Assembly (NCBI GenBank): GCA_030062745.1
Contig: CP099848.1
Location: 10,561,501 to 10,625,500 of the forward strand
DNA from: Capitulum mitella
Lineage: Eukaryota > Arthropoda > Thecostraca > Pollicipedomorpha > Pollicipedidae
Length of the DNA: 64,000 nt
Reading direction: 5' to 3'
Shown: positions 51,601 through 61,919 of the stretch, piece after piece
Numbering within the stretch: the stretch's first letter is position 1
How the letters are laid out: the number at the start of each line of letters is the position of its first letter
The notes under the pieces: model-generated
Seen by the model: only the letters and a program-made list of their open reading frames with translations
Databases searched by the model: none
What the model was told of the DNA's origin: nothing
Made by a program: the position numbers and the translations under genes

Positions 51601-54600
51601 CAGCCCGCTGATGGGGCCCGTGCGCTGGTTCCAGACGAGTTCCGCTGTCCGGCCAGCTGGAAGCGCAGCGGGGACCGCTGCTTCAGCGAGCCGACGCCGC
51701 CGGACACGTTCCAGCGCGTGCTGGCCCGCTGCGCCCGCCGGCACCCGCAAGCCGGCGTCGCCCTTGCTCCGTTCCGCCGAGGACAACGACCGCGCCTTAC
51801 TGTAAGTCGCAGACGGGGACGGGGGTCGGGGGCTGGGCCGGGCGGCCGACGGAACAGGTGCCTGGCTTCGGATGGCGGCCGCAGCCAGCAGGCAGACAGT
51901 GCTGTTTCGTATGCTGCTGCCAGCGACTGTTACCGGAGGCGGAACTATCAAACTGCTGGTGACGCTGGGCCGGCCATTGGAGGCCGATCACGTCATCGCA
52001 AGACATGACGACAAGTCCATGTTAAAACCCAAGAAAAAACGGTGCCTGAATGCTCCATTAACCCAAAAATATTTTCAACATTATTTCACGGTAACTGAGT
52101 CGGTTCTGTCCGCAATGGAAACCGTGCATGAAAGTATCTGGTGCCAGCAGTAGTAACCATGACTGCCCACCCTCCTCGTCTGCAATGGCTGACGGTGACG
52201 CGTTGCTGCGGTCGGCAGTCTCGGCCGGCACGTTCCCGATGTGGGTCGACTACGGCACCCGGTCGGGCCGGGCGCTGTCAGGCAGTCCGGAGCGTCTCCG
52301 CCAGCAGTCGTCCACCTTCACCAACTGGGAGCCGGACGTCACCCTGGCCCGCTCCGTCGATTCCGACTGCGCCGCGGTAACGATTCCTCCGTTGACACAT
52401 CAGCGTACGCTTCGCTGAGCGAAAGTATTGCGATTACCACAGACTGTACCGAAGTTATAAGGTCGCCATTACCACAGACTGCGGAGAGGTGAGAACTCGT
52501 AAACATCCGTCTCATTAATCTCGACTGCGCCAGACCAGGGAGGTCTCTATTAAAAGAAATCTGCGTCGGCATGAGAAGGTTCCTGATTACTCAGGGTTCG
52601 GCGAGACGCTTCCCATTAGTTCCGACTGCGCCAGAGTTGGGATATTTCCATTCACAAGACTGCGCCGGCATAAGACCCTTTCTGACGCCTATTTCTCCAT
52701 GACGCATGAGCGTGGCCTCTGGCGGTACTCCTTCAACGTTGTGACTTGAAGGTACTGCACTGAAGCCTCAGCGTGTGAAATGAGAGGCCAAATGTATCCT
52801 TTGTCGAGGAAAACTACGAAAAATGGTTAGGCTTAGCATCTGAGCAAACAAAAGATGACGACGAAGAAACAAAGCGGCCATCTCATCAAACATCCCTCAA
52901 AATCGCCGCAGTTGAGGTGAGCTCTGAGGCCACTGGCAGTGATGGCTGACGCCGTGAAGTTCTGAGTCGGTAGGCAGGTAGGCAGCGGTCGGCGCCCGCC
53001 GGGAGCGTGACTAGACAAAGCTGTGCGGCTCCACGGCGTCTACCGGCGCCTGACCGGCGTCTCGCCACCGCCCGCAGATGCAGGCGTCCAGCCAGTGGCG
53101 GCCGAGCCGCTGCAACCGGGACCGGTTGCCCGGACTGTGCGAGATACCGGCCTGCAAGCGTGAGTCGGGGCGACCGCCGCCCAGCGGCAGTCAACTGACG
53201 TCGGTGATGCTACCTACCGACCCCCCCCCCGCAAGGAGGATGGCTGGCCCTGGTTCCGAGACGTACGGCTTGGTTCTGACGATGTCGTAGCCTCAAGATC
53301 AGGCGCGCAGCTTAACGGCAGGGGTGGGATAGGGGCTGCGGCGTTACCTAGTCATGGGATGGCTGGACGCAGCCCGTACTGTCCCACTATTCAACCGATG
53401 CTCCTCATGCCAGTCAACGACTGCTATGATCTGGCTGAATAGGTAAACTGTCTCTGAAGGTTTCCTGCCGGATTGCAGAGCTGAGCGTCTGTTGTCAGTC
53501 CATCACTGCCTCTTGCGTATGGGTCCGCCCCTCTGACATTCGCGACTACCGTCATCCGGCCCCTGACCCCTGCCTCTGCCGTCAGCTGCGTGTCCGCCCG
53601 GCTGGGTCCCGTTCGAGGGCCACTGCTACCGCGTGCCCAGTCCGAAGCGGACCCGGAAGGAGGCGGCGGCCGTCTGCCAGAGAGACGGCGCCCAGCTGGC
53701 CAGCATCCAAGACGCAGGACGAGAATGACTTCGTCACCAGTGAGCTGCCCGCTTCCCAGACTCGCCGGCGCCGAACGCTCGCGGGTCGATCTGTCCCTTT
53801 CGCGCGGCGTCCCCTGAAAGCGCTCAACAGCAAGTTGCCAGTAGGGCTCTGGTTAAAGGCGGGGAAGTCACAGACGAATCAAAATGCTTTCCCGAACTGT
53901 CCGGGTTTGTGAACAACCCCGGCCCACGACTGTAATCCCAGTTATTCATCCCGCAGTATACAGGATCGTTGAGATGTATATCATTGTGTGGTTTCGAGCT
54001 GAACCATTCCATACGTTGCAGTGGCCAAATGCGTCACTGGAAGTTCCTGTGCATCCCGCGACCCACCTGTGCTGAACGAGCACATGCAGCTAAAACCGGA
54101 AACTGTCCCGGCTGGTTGCTCTCAGATGGCACTTTCTCTGCCCGATCCCATACATCCCCCCCCCCGTTCAACGCTGATCTAGTTGTTCTGGAATGGGTTA
54201 GAGCCCCTGCAACCAGCAATATTCATTTTGGAACCATGGGAATCAGAAGAGGTTTCAGTGGCTGGAGTGATTTGATAGACTATAAGTTTTTTTTAAGTGT
54301 AAGAAAGCTTGCATTTTAAGGTCCCGAATTCATGTTAAGCGAGGATTAACGGGTAAAGCGGCGGTCCGCTGCTGCCGCGGGCGTGACGCCACCATGACGT
54401 CACCGTGCGGCCGGTCGGCAGCGCTGGCGTTCCGTTCGGGCGCCGACTACAGCCACTGGACGTCTCGGCTGGCGTGGATCGGCGCGACGCGGCCGAGCGG
54501 CGCCGCCGACTGGTCCTGGTCCGACTGCACGCCCTGGAGCCTCTCGCGCTGGCACCAGGGCGACGGCAACGCACGCGCGCTCACCAACGGCACCTGCGCG

Positions 54601-57600
54601 GCGCTCCAGTACACGGGCCGCTGGCGGGACGACGTCAACTGTCAGGCGGGCGCCTTCACGTGAGTGGCGGGTCGAGGACGGTGCGGGCGCAGTGCGTCCA
54701 CGGACTGGTCTGTGGTACTGCGGTGTGTTGTCCGTGGTCATTAATGGGCCCGCTAGGCATTTGCTGCTTTTTTTTTGTTTACCGGCGGAGGTCTCCATAA
54801 TTGGTTAGATACCAATCCAGCCTGGTGTTTATGGTGCCGATGGAATCTCATAAGGAGGAGGATAGAAATAATTCCTGATTTTTTCAAATCGTTTAGTTTT
54901 AAACGAGGTATCGCCTTCAAAGGGTTTCCATTCGATGTATGAAATCCCCCGTTAACATCCTAAACATCTGACCTTTATACCTCTTCTATCAGTCCCTGGT
55001 CCTATCTGACCTGTGTACGTCTTCTGTTGCTGACCTCCACGTCCTCTACTGGTCGCAGATCCTATCTGACCTCTGTACAGGGGCAAGGTCCTATCAGACT
55101 TTTCTACGTCTTTTGTCGTTCTTTAATCATATCTGACCTCTACGTCCTCTGTCGGTCCCTGATCTTTTATGACCTCTGAACGTGTTTTGTCGTTCTGTAA
55201 TCATTCCTGACCTCTACGTCCTCAGTCGGTCCCTGATCCTAACTGACCATTGTACGTCTTTTGTCGTTTTTTTTTTAATCCACTTGACATCAGTTCTTCT
55301 GCTGTCAGCAAGACAGCATCTAACTTCTGCACGTGTGCCACCAGTTCCGTGTGTGAGCTGGACCCTTGCAAGAAGCAATTCGGATCGGCCGATGAGTCTG
55401 GCTGCCGCTCTGGAAAAGAGACAGAGGTCACCGACCGGCCGCCGACCAGGGTCACAGAGCCGCCGGTCCCCGACAAGACAGACCGCTTCATCTGCCCGCA
55501 GGATTGGACCGAACTCAACGGCTACTGCTACCAGTAAGAAAAGTTTCGTCATGTTCAGGGTTGTTAAAAAGCTTGTTAAATGAGGAAGGCTCTAATACCG
55601 TTGTTCTGGGATTCCTATAGCTTGATAATTTTTGTACTGCCATTTTCCTTGCTTTCCTCTTATCCAGACATGTGAGCACGCGGGGAAGCCTTGTCTCTTC
55701 TCTTGCCGCCGTCCAATACGTGCGTGCAAAGCCAAGGCCACGTAAAAGGCGTTAGTTTTATTACGGCGTAACTGTCGAGCACAGTCTGAACGTGTGACGT
55801 CACGGGATGGATGAGGCCAGTCCGTTCTCGAGCGGGGCGCAGCAGAAGCTCCCCTCACCCCGCCGTCTGCCGACAGGGGGGTGTCGGAGCCAGGACACCT
55901 TCATTGGCGCGCTGCAGACGTGCACGGTCACGTTCAGTCCTGCGCACGTGGCCAGCGTGCACTCGCAGGAGGAGAATCGGCTGGTGCTCGGTAGGTTACA
56001 CGGAGAACGCCCCCCGTGCCTTGGCGGGGTGCAAGACGATGTTCTGCGATTTACGTGTCTGGATATGTATGGTGGGCCGTTACGAGTTGCGGTGTTATAA
56101 TCGCTGTCCTCTGCGGTGAGCAGGGCAACTATCTGCTCTATTAAAGCTGTGTCTCGTGTTGCTGACTGTGCATCGACGTTTGGTGACTGTACATGGTGGC
56201 CGTGCTTGGTCGTAGCCAATAAGATGGCTGTTTTTGCTGAGTTCTCCGGGCATTCAGTTGTGCCGTGCTCTCGGACCATGACGTTGGAGGACGTTATCGT
56301 GACCTCATGTCACGCGATACGGCGCTGGAATTCCGCTACGTGCGATAACTTGCGATGCCGATGCGGCAATCTGCGCAGAGACGCCACACGTTGCGCCGTC
56401 TGTTGTCCTTTAACGCCTGCGCGATGGCGCTGCAATGACGTGACGCGGCGCGATGTCCGGCGCCGGCGCGCGATAACGCCGAGCGATAACGTCAGCGCTG
56501 ACCGGCGGCGGGCCCAGCTGGCTCGGGCTCACGGCCGCCTACGACTTCCCGCTGTGGCGCTGGATGGACGGCTCCGACTCGGAGTCGTTCACGGCCTGGG
56601 CCGAGCGCCAGCCGGCCGCCACCGCCGCCAACATGAAGGTGTGCGCGGCGGTCAACAAGCGCGGCCGCTGGGTGTCCCGCGATTGCACGCGCGGCCGCCA
56701 CCGCTTCGCCTGCCGCCTGCCGGCAGGTCAGTGCAGCTAACCAGCCGATGGACGGTCATTTTAGGTAAAAAAGCATGGAGGTCTTGCTCCATTGGAGGAC
56801 AGCAATGCATTGTAAAGAGAATAATTCGCAGGAGGATGAGCCGGCCGGCTAACTTTTCATGTTCCATTTACCTCCGCCCCACTATTCAGAAAAATATTGG
56901 TGTGCATCTTATAGACAAGCCTACTAACAGGCGTAGGAACACGTTTGGAGATGATAAGGACGGCGTGACAGGATACTACGATACTAGGACAGACAATCTT
57001 TGCACCTACTTGTGGCCCGCCAAACCCCAGCAATTCCAGACCAAGACATACCGGCTGCCTCAGTGATTTGCACTTCTCCCGTTAGACAGCCCATCGTGGC
57101 CACGCCCGTTTACGTGGTGACACTGACACTAACCGGCTCCCTGTGCCGCAGTTCGTGAGGTAACACTGATCCTCTTGCGTCACAGTTCGCGTGGTGGACA
57201 GTCCGTCTTGTCCGGACCCGACCACGTGGCGGGAGGAGGCCGGTTCGTGCTACGCCTTCCACCGGACGGGCGCCAGCTTCGTGCAGGCTCGGCAGGCGTG
57301 TGCCGGTCTGACCGCAGACGGGTTCATCGCCCGCCTGCCGGTGGTCGAAGATGCCCAGGAGGACGCAGCACTGGGCAGTGAGCTTCCAGCGTCGTTACGG
57401 CCTCGCTCTGATCAGGCTCACGGACGCGTCAGTAGCTGTGGCCATATTGCGCCCAGCCATTGCATGTGCGTTGAACCGTACTTAGGCCTTGGCGATTAAC
57501 ATCAAGCTTTCTGCCAGGCGGGCACTCCGACAGTAAGATAACTGGACCTTCTCGTCCTGTACGTTCCATCGAATACGTGCGATCCGGCCGGCGGCCCGCC

Positions 57601-58771
57601 CGCACTCCGTTCACCGGCCCCCTCTGCCGCCAGGGCTGGCCAACGGTCACGTGGTGCGTCTGGGGCTGACCAACGGCTGGCCGGACGGCCGCTGGCGCTG
57701 GGAGGACGGCTCCGAGCCGGGCTTCGCCAACTGGCTGGACGGCGAGCCGGCGCCGGGCCAGGGCCGACTCTGCGCCTCGCTGGACGGCCGGCGCGGCAGC
57801 TGGGTGGCCCAGAGCTGCGCCGACGCCGTGCCCTTCTACTGCGAGGCGGTCCCAGGTGGGTCAAGCCCTAGCGCCAGGCGGCAGCAGGTCCGTCAGACTC
57901 TACTGCGAAACGGCGGCAGGTGTGTCGGGCTCTACTACAAGACGGCCCCAGGTGGGACACACTTCATCGGGAGACTGCCCCAAGTGGCTCAGGCCCTACT
58001 GCGAGACGGCCCCAGGTGGGCCCCGCTCTATCGGGGGACTGCCCCAGGTGGGTCAGGCTCTGCTGCGAGGCAAATGGACCAGGCTCTGCCGCGAGACAGC
58101 CCCAGGTGACTCAGACTCCACTGCAAGCCGGCAGCAGACGGATCAGACTTCTGCGAGACAGTTCCAGGTGACTCAGACTCCTGCGAGACGGCAGCAGGTG
58201 GATCAGACTATACTGCGAGACTGTCCCAGGTGGGTCAGACTCTCCTGCAATACGGTCCTGCATGTCCCCGCGTCCTGAGCGAGGGGGTCGGGTACTGGCG
58301 CTACAGTGGCACATCGTCTGCAGCAGCTTTGCCATGGTGGACCACTCTCTTCAGAAACAGCACCTAGATGTTGAACTGGGCGATTTTCATCCGCTGTATA
58401 TCCATGCGTGACTGAGTCATTTCGAGAGGCACTCAGGCAGTGAGGGATGCATCGTGATTCGGTCTCCCCAGGACAACTGACGGATTTTTAAACCTCCACG
58501 CAGGCGTAGGGTTAGGCTTACGGGAAGCCATAAAACAGACTAGCTGGATTTGTTTGGTGACATCGGCAGACGTCCGTGCATAAGCTTGCGTCCTTTTATT
58601 CCGTATGATCCAGTTTATTCCACATGATCCAGAATCACATGGTGGCGTAAAGAAAAGCGCGCCTCAGGGCCTTGTACACACGTCACGGAAACTTAACATA
58701 TTTCTCTCGCCGTTTTTCCAGAGTCCGAAGACTACTACGATGACTACGACTATGGCAGTGAAGCTATCTAG
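45577..58771 (+). CDS. Secreted six-domain C-type lectin-like protein, whole gene
   Basis: Signal peptide, six C-type lectin domains (CTLDs) and an acidic Tyr-rich tail, with no transmembrane segment, so probably secreted. Exons: 45577-45628, 46105-46266, 48254-48393, 49488-49725, 50074-50234, 50967-51111, 51635-51801, 52219-52376, 53078-53159, 53586-53739, 54422-54659, 55345-55533, 55877-55990, 56496-56726, 57186-57377, 57634-57855, 58722-58771. The same two intron positions recur in the domains: phase 1 just before the W-I-G-L strand in most, and phase 0 after the D-C-A-E region in domains 1-3. Four extra bases (two in exon 7, one each in exons 10 and 13) break the frame. Without them the product is 896 aa. 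Domains lie at about 20-141, 144-277, 303-431, 437-570, 610-740 and 748-877. Mannose-receptor-like repetition is seen, but there is no fibronectin II domain or membrane anchor. A role in immunity or the extracellular matrix is inference. Confidence 0.88.
45700..46045. repeat. Minisatellite, period about 54-58 bp, 6-7 copies (CTLD intron 1)
   Basis: Copies share 'gtcttagtccagtggcctccagtgttcgccacaagccagtc'. The array ends about 60 bases before exon 2 and contains many CAG acceptor-like sites. Confidence 0.85.
46105..46266 (+). CDS. CTLD gene exon 2: CTLD1 first half
   Basis: Residues 19-71: VCPGSPWQEWRGFCYRLTYE, ending A-E-N-D-F-I-R. Standard C-P..W....G.CY opening. Confidence 0.9.
48254..48393 (+). 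CDS. CTLD gene exon 3: CTLD1 second half
   Basis: Residues 73-118, LAGQQAVWLGM then YWVDGSPVSFRNFPGN. The WLG strand is conserved, while Ca2+-site motifs (EPN/WND) are absent. Acceptor GCGCAG|ATCTGG. Confidence 0.9.
48893..49352. repeat. 40-bp minisatellite, 11-12 copies (CTLD intron 3)
   Basis: Unit like 'gcgactgaaggtgtggtgtgacgccgtgacctgacattca', with two interleaved subtypes (ending 'gacattca' or 'gacagtcg'). Very regular, suggesting recent amplification. Confidence 0.95.
49488..49725 (+). CDS. CTLD gene exon 4: end of CTLD1 and first half of CTLD2
   Basis: Residues 119-197. G-R-W and V-C-K close CTLD1. RCPSGWQFWDRRCYRAVTE opens CTLD2. Merging two domain ends in one exon implies loss of the inter-domain intron here. 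Confidence 0.92.
50074..50234 (+). CDS. CTLD gene exon 5: CTLD2 with EPN motif
   Basis: Residues 199-251. FWIGLNDRAQEGTFIWSSGE, then EPN at 236-238 and Q-D-C-A-E-M. EPN is the mannose-type selectivity motif of Ca2+-dependent CTLDs. Confidence 0.94.
50967..51111 (+). CDS. CTLD gene exon 6: end of CTLD2 and linker
   Basis: Residues 252-299. KTWSDNSC (WSD at 255-257 in the WND position) and PFVCEL close CTLD2, followed by a polar linker. Confidence 0.9.
51400..51580. repeat. Minisatellite, period about 24-26 bp, about 7 copies (CTLD intron 6)
   Basis: Unit like 'aaacctgccgacctcctcgctgac', pyrimidine-rich and close to the acceptor of exon 7. Antisense frames through it repeat R-F-V-S-E-E-A and are spurious. 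Confidence 0.9.
51635..51801 (+). CDS. CTLD gene exon 7: CTLD3 first half, frame broken
   Basis: Opens correctly (FRCPASWKRSGDRCFSEP) to A-R-R-H-P-Q-A-G-V-A. The expected LRSAEDNDRALL then appears in the next frame. One extra C at 51761-51763 explains the switch, and a second extra base near the donor (about 51801) is needed to restore the phase-1 exit seen in the sister domains. The exon is 167 bases where a multiple of three is expected. Either assembly errors or a decayed domain. Confidence 0.75.
52219..52376 (+). CDS. CTLD gene exon 8: CTLD3 second half
   Basis: Residues 356-407, SAGTFPMWVDYGTRSG, then FTNWEPD and DSDCAA. W sits seven residues after the junction as in CTLD1, 2, 5 and in the matching place in CTLD6. 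EPD stands where CTLD2 has EPN. Confidence 0.88.
53078..53159 (+). CDS. CTLD gene exon 9: end of CTLD3
   Basis: Residues 408-434, MQASSQWRPSRCNRD, then G-L-C-E-I-P-A-C-K, the usual closing W....C.....LCE. Phase 0 in, phase 1 out, as for CTLD2. Confidence 0.88.
53586..53739 (+). CDS. CTLD gene exon 10: CTLD4 first half, one extra base
   Basis: ACPPGWVPFEGHCYRVP to AQLASIQ, after which the expected T-Q-D-E-N-D-F-V-T is in the next frame and the original frame stops at TGA. Removing one A at 53709-53710 restores the frame and the phase-1 exit (154 to 153 bases). Confidence 0.82.
54422..54659 (+). CDS. CTLD gene exon 11: CTLD4 second half
   Basis: Residues 487-564, RLAWIGATRPSGAADWSWSD, then GTCAALQY and D-D-V-N-C. 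Long insert before the WIG strand. Phase 2 out, unlike the other domains. Confidence 0.9.
54960..55270. repeat. Minisatellite, period about 36-38 bp, about 8 copies (CTLD intron 11)
   Basis: Unit like 'ctgacctctacgtcctctgtcggtccctgatcctat', ending about 75 bases before exon 12 and adding a long pyrimidine-rich stretch. Confidence 0.85.
55345..55533 (+). CDS. CTLD gene exon 12: end of CTLD4, linker, start of CTLD5
   Basis: Residues 566-627. SVCELDPC closes CTLD4, a Thr/Pro/Glu-rich linker follows, and FICPQDWTELNGYCYQ opens CTLD5. Donor CA|GTAAGA. Confidence 0.85.
55877..55990 (+). CDS. CTLD gene exon 13: CTLD5, one extra G at the acceptor
   Basis: GCRSQDTFIGALQTCTVTF, then HVASVHSQEENRLVL. 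Exon 12 leaves CA, so one base is needed before GGG TGT. The G run at 55876-55881 supplies one too many. Without it the 113-base exon fits both neighbours. Confidence 0.82.
56496..56726 (+). CDS. CTLD gene exon 14: CTLD5 second half
   Basis: Residues 667-742, LTGGGPSWLGLTAAYDFP, then WRWMDGS, F-T-A-W and FACRLPA. No EPN/WND motif. Acceptor GTCAG|CGCTG, chosen because it alone keeps phase 1. Confidence 0.9.
57186..57377 (+). CDS. CTLD gene exon 15: CTLD6 first half
   Basis: Residues 744-806, SCPDPTTWREEAGSCYAFHR, then A-R-Q-A-C. Acceptor GTCACAG, donor A|GTGAGC. Confidence 0.9.
57634..57855 (+). CDS. CTLD gene exon 16: CTLD6 second half
   Basis: Residues 808-880, VVRLGLTNGWPDGRWRWEDG, then FANWLDGEPAPG and VPFYCEAVP. 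The last 22 bases and the donor CCCAG|GTGGGT are the template for the tandem array in the next intron. Confidence 0.93.
57835..58262 (+). repeat. 32-bp array made from copies of the exon 16-intron 16 junction
   Basis: The unit consists of about 22 bases matching the end of CTLD exon 16 (YCEAVP coding) plus about 10 bases of intron, including the donor. Donor positions: true site 57856, then 57888, 57920, 57952, 57984 (AG lost), 58016, 58048, one degenerate near 58077, 58106, 58138 (GT lost), 58168, 58198 and 58230. Most steps are exactly 32 bp. Nine sites in all keep CAG|GT. Units differ by scattered substitutions. Confidence 0.88.
58722..58771 (+). CDS. CTLD gene exon 17: acidic tyrosine-rich tail and stop
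   Basis: Residues 881-896, ESEDYYDDYDYGSEAI then TAG. Five Tyr among Asp/Glu is a classical tyrosine-sulfation context for a secreted protein. Acceptor TTTTTCCAG. Confidence 0.85.
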
Positions 58772-58818
58772 CTCCAAGAGCATAGTGAAGCGAACACTAT
58801 GACTAGCAATATGAGTGG

Positions 58819-58824
58819 AATAAA
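58819..58824 (+). promoter_or_regulatory. Polyadenylation signal (AATAAA) of the CTLD gene
   Basis: AATAAA 48 bases past the stop codon, giving a very short 3' untranslated region. Confidence 0.65.
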
Positions 58825-61800
58825 CACATGTCGACAGATGAGCGTTTCTTACGATGCCGGAATGTCTGATGTTAATTACCAAAGCATAATTTACATGTCA
58901 TAAATATCAAATAAGCTGTTCCCTATTCCAAATATTGCCGTGTTACGTTGGGGCTTTTCTTACCATGAAACAGGAATAACACGATAAACGTTGGTTACGA
59001 AAATGCTTCGTACATATCTGAACATGCGCTTCCTTTAATCTCCGGTCACGGTGCCCATGTGGCGACAGAGAATGTACTGGAGGACTGCACCATACAAGAA
59101 CGGCTCTTGGGACGCGTTTAAAGATGGGTAAAAAATAGAAAGTTTGACAGCTAGTTAAAAGCACAGCTACCGATTGACAGGCGGAAGCATGGAACGAAAT
59201 TTATGAGCATGATGCAGTTTGGATTATTTCCTTGCGACCGTCATTATTAAACCTATGCAAGAAATTTGGCAATCTGCGCTGATCTTGACTGGTGCTGGAA
59301 GCGATCCAGAAAGGGAAGGCCAATTAATGCGGTGCCAGTCTTACCACCATTGACTATCAATGGTGGTCATCATGCTTCTGCCTCACCTCAGCTATCTCGA
59401 CAGAACAAAGGCGCAGAAAACTAGCAGCGGCAGAACTGTTAATGGCGAGTGGCCCCAGAACGTGAATGAGCGTGAGCACCATCGGAACACCGATCATTTA
59501 AAACATGTACGACACATGAAGCACAAAAACGTAACACTTACCTTTCATTTACTTCCGGCTTCCGCACGTCGGCACAGTGGACAGCACGATTCGCAATCCA
59601 CTGCTCTGCTTTAGGCCGAGTCCGGTGCTCAACAAGCGTCAAATACCTCGCGACGTTGCGCTCCACTCTCATGGCATGTGATCCCTGGCGCCTGCGGTGG
59701 GCAGGAGAGGGAGTGGGCCGCCGTCATTACCGCAGCACCGTTATCTGGAAACTCTGGACATCGCGATGACGTCATGCTTCATCGAAACTAACGGCGAATA
59801 AGATTAGCAAGCTATTGGCGGTGGTCACCTGGGGGCCGTGATGCAACGGTTCACGGCTGAGGTTCTTACATTTCCACTCGAAAACTATCGATTTATGTTA
59901 TTTTTGTGAAACTTTATCCAAAATTAGTTTTTAGATATTGATTACTGGTAAATCTCCAAATTTGTGGCCAGCTTGATATCAATAACCGGTATCCCAGATT
60001 TCTTCGGAAAAAAAGCTCTCAAATCAAAATTACAATCTCTTCATTTTCTCAGGTATTGGCACATTCTGTTGGGATGACACCAGCGGTGTCATCCCAACAG
60101 AATGTTTTAGTTACTTTTGGAGGGGCTCGAGCTCCTCCAGTCGTCATTTGATCTCTCCCAATGTTTTCTGACGCATTAAAAAAACGAAATGTTCAGCCAA
60201 TCACTTTTCATATCCTAGCATGTTATACCCATTCACAGACTTGTCCGTTTAATGCATTCAATTTGATCAATGTGTTCTAATTGCACACTAAACATATTCT
60301 TGAAATACATCATAAACAGGAAGATCACATTATCCTTAGCTTTACTGGCGCATTGAGGGTGGCCATCTCGGCTATGCCCCCCCTTAACTGCGATTAGAAA
60401 GGCCAAGTGGTCATTTGTCCCCCCCCCCCCAAAAAAGACATGGATATTTCTACTCAGCCAGAGCTGAGTGCTGCTAAAGTTGCTGAAACTCCGAATCCAA
60501 CCTATCGCCAACCCTCCACCCCCTCCCCCCAGTCGATGGCCTACCATCCATACTCAGCCGTTGAAGTACACTCCGAACCCACGACCAGCGTCTTCCACCG
60601 CCCCCCCCCCCTCCTTCCCCCGATCAATCAAAGACTTCGCTGACCTGCTTAAACGGGTGGGTGAGATTTTAATCCAGCACTCACCGGGGTACTTCGCCAC
60701 CTTCCAGCTACTGTAGCGCAATTTTTCCCCCTGCCTGCCTCGAGAACCAATGGTCCGATTTCCACGATTCAAACTGCAATAGATAACCGTCACTTTAAGC
60801 CCTTAGTTGTTTCCCATTCGTTGCCCTTAGTATCACCGATGGCGGTACAAGTCGGGTCAAACTTCGCATTTGTGGACCGCTTCAGAACCACATCAAAAGG
60901 GCAAGAATGGTCGGAACCAGCCAAATCCATGCGTTCAAATTAGCCCATTTTCAAAAAGGCCTCTAGCTTCGTGTCATCTCTAGGACGTTCTTGCAAGCCG
61001 TATCAAAAGGATAAGAGAGACTCCGGCTACGACCAATACCTGGAAATTGTGTTTATGATTTAGATTATGACGTACTATGAGCTGACCCATGGTGTCCGTT
61101 CATCATCTGGCCAAAATTGATTACGTTGTTCGACCAGGTAATGGTACTGAAAATCTGGGATCACTGTCATGCGTTGTTCGGACACTATGCCGGAGAAAAC
61201 TTAACGGCACAAACAAAGCTCCACAAAACACCTTGCGGTTTAATACACACTAGAGATGCCGTTGACCAGGGGTCCATGAAGAGAAGCAGCCTAAACACAG
61301 CCGGGATATAACGAAGTCATTCGAAAAAGGATTGAAAATTCGCATCCAAATCAGTCTTGAAAACTGGATTTTAAGTCCAAGTCGAACTTAGCACATGGAT
61401 TGCCAATCTAAATCCAAACAAACTGAATCCCTTTTCTTTCCAAACGCTTGTTTTGCCCTATAAACCTCTGGAGTAAAGGTAATTCCCGCTAACGGGCAAA
61501 CAGCTGTCTCGAGTGTTTCTGTTCGGTGCATGATGACAGATTTTTGTACCGTTCTGAATTCGCTTTCTTCACAGTTCATCGCAGTGGACCATATGAGTGT
61601 TACGTAATGGGCAACTTGATTGTTATCGAAAGAAATATTACATTTTTCAGAACGGCACCAGCAGGGAAGCATTTTTTGCAGGTGGCTCTGCCACAGGCCC
61701 CGCCTCGAATACATTGAAACGATTTTTGAATGCATTTCATTCAGTACAAATTCCTGTGCAGCTGCATTCGTGAGGAAATGCAATGGAGTGCATTCCCAAT

Positions 61801-61900
61801 ATTGCCCTAAAGTGCCAGAGTACATGGGCCCTCCTGTATTTCCAGACAAGTTTATTTCCATTGAATGGAACTTTGAGGCTGGCATGGATTCAGGGGGGGG
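58825..61900. other. Spacer, no gene recognised
   Basis: Contents: an 11-bp-arm hairpin at 59343-59367, a 21-bp-arm hairpin at 60061-60105, C and G homopolymers near 60420, 60602 and 61892, and a stretch at 61620-61915 ending in a G run and GATCGCCCCC that resembles a decayed transposon terminus. The 271-aa minus-strand frame at 61388-62203 is half repeat and half unrecognised. Confidence 0.5.
60061..60105. repeat. Perfect hairpin: 21-bp arms, 3-base loop
   Basis: Arm 1 at 60061-60081 (ACATTCTGTTGGGATGACAC plus C) is exactly complementary to arm 2 at 60085-60105, with loop AGC. No mismatches. Confidence 0.97.
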
Positions 61901-61919
61901 GGGGAAGGGACGATCGCCC

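Noticed and set aside
51337..51951. 204-aa minus-strand frame opposite CTLD exon 7
   Set aside because: Built from the antisense of a 25-bp minisatellite (repeated R-F-V-S-E-E-A) plus antisense of a real exon.
56116..57066. 316-aa plus-strand frame across CTLD exon 14
   Set aside because: Reads exon 14 in the wrong frame. The CTLD frame of 56496-56726 is clearly the coding one.
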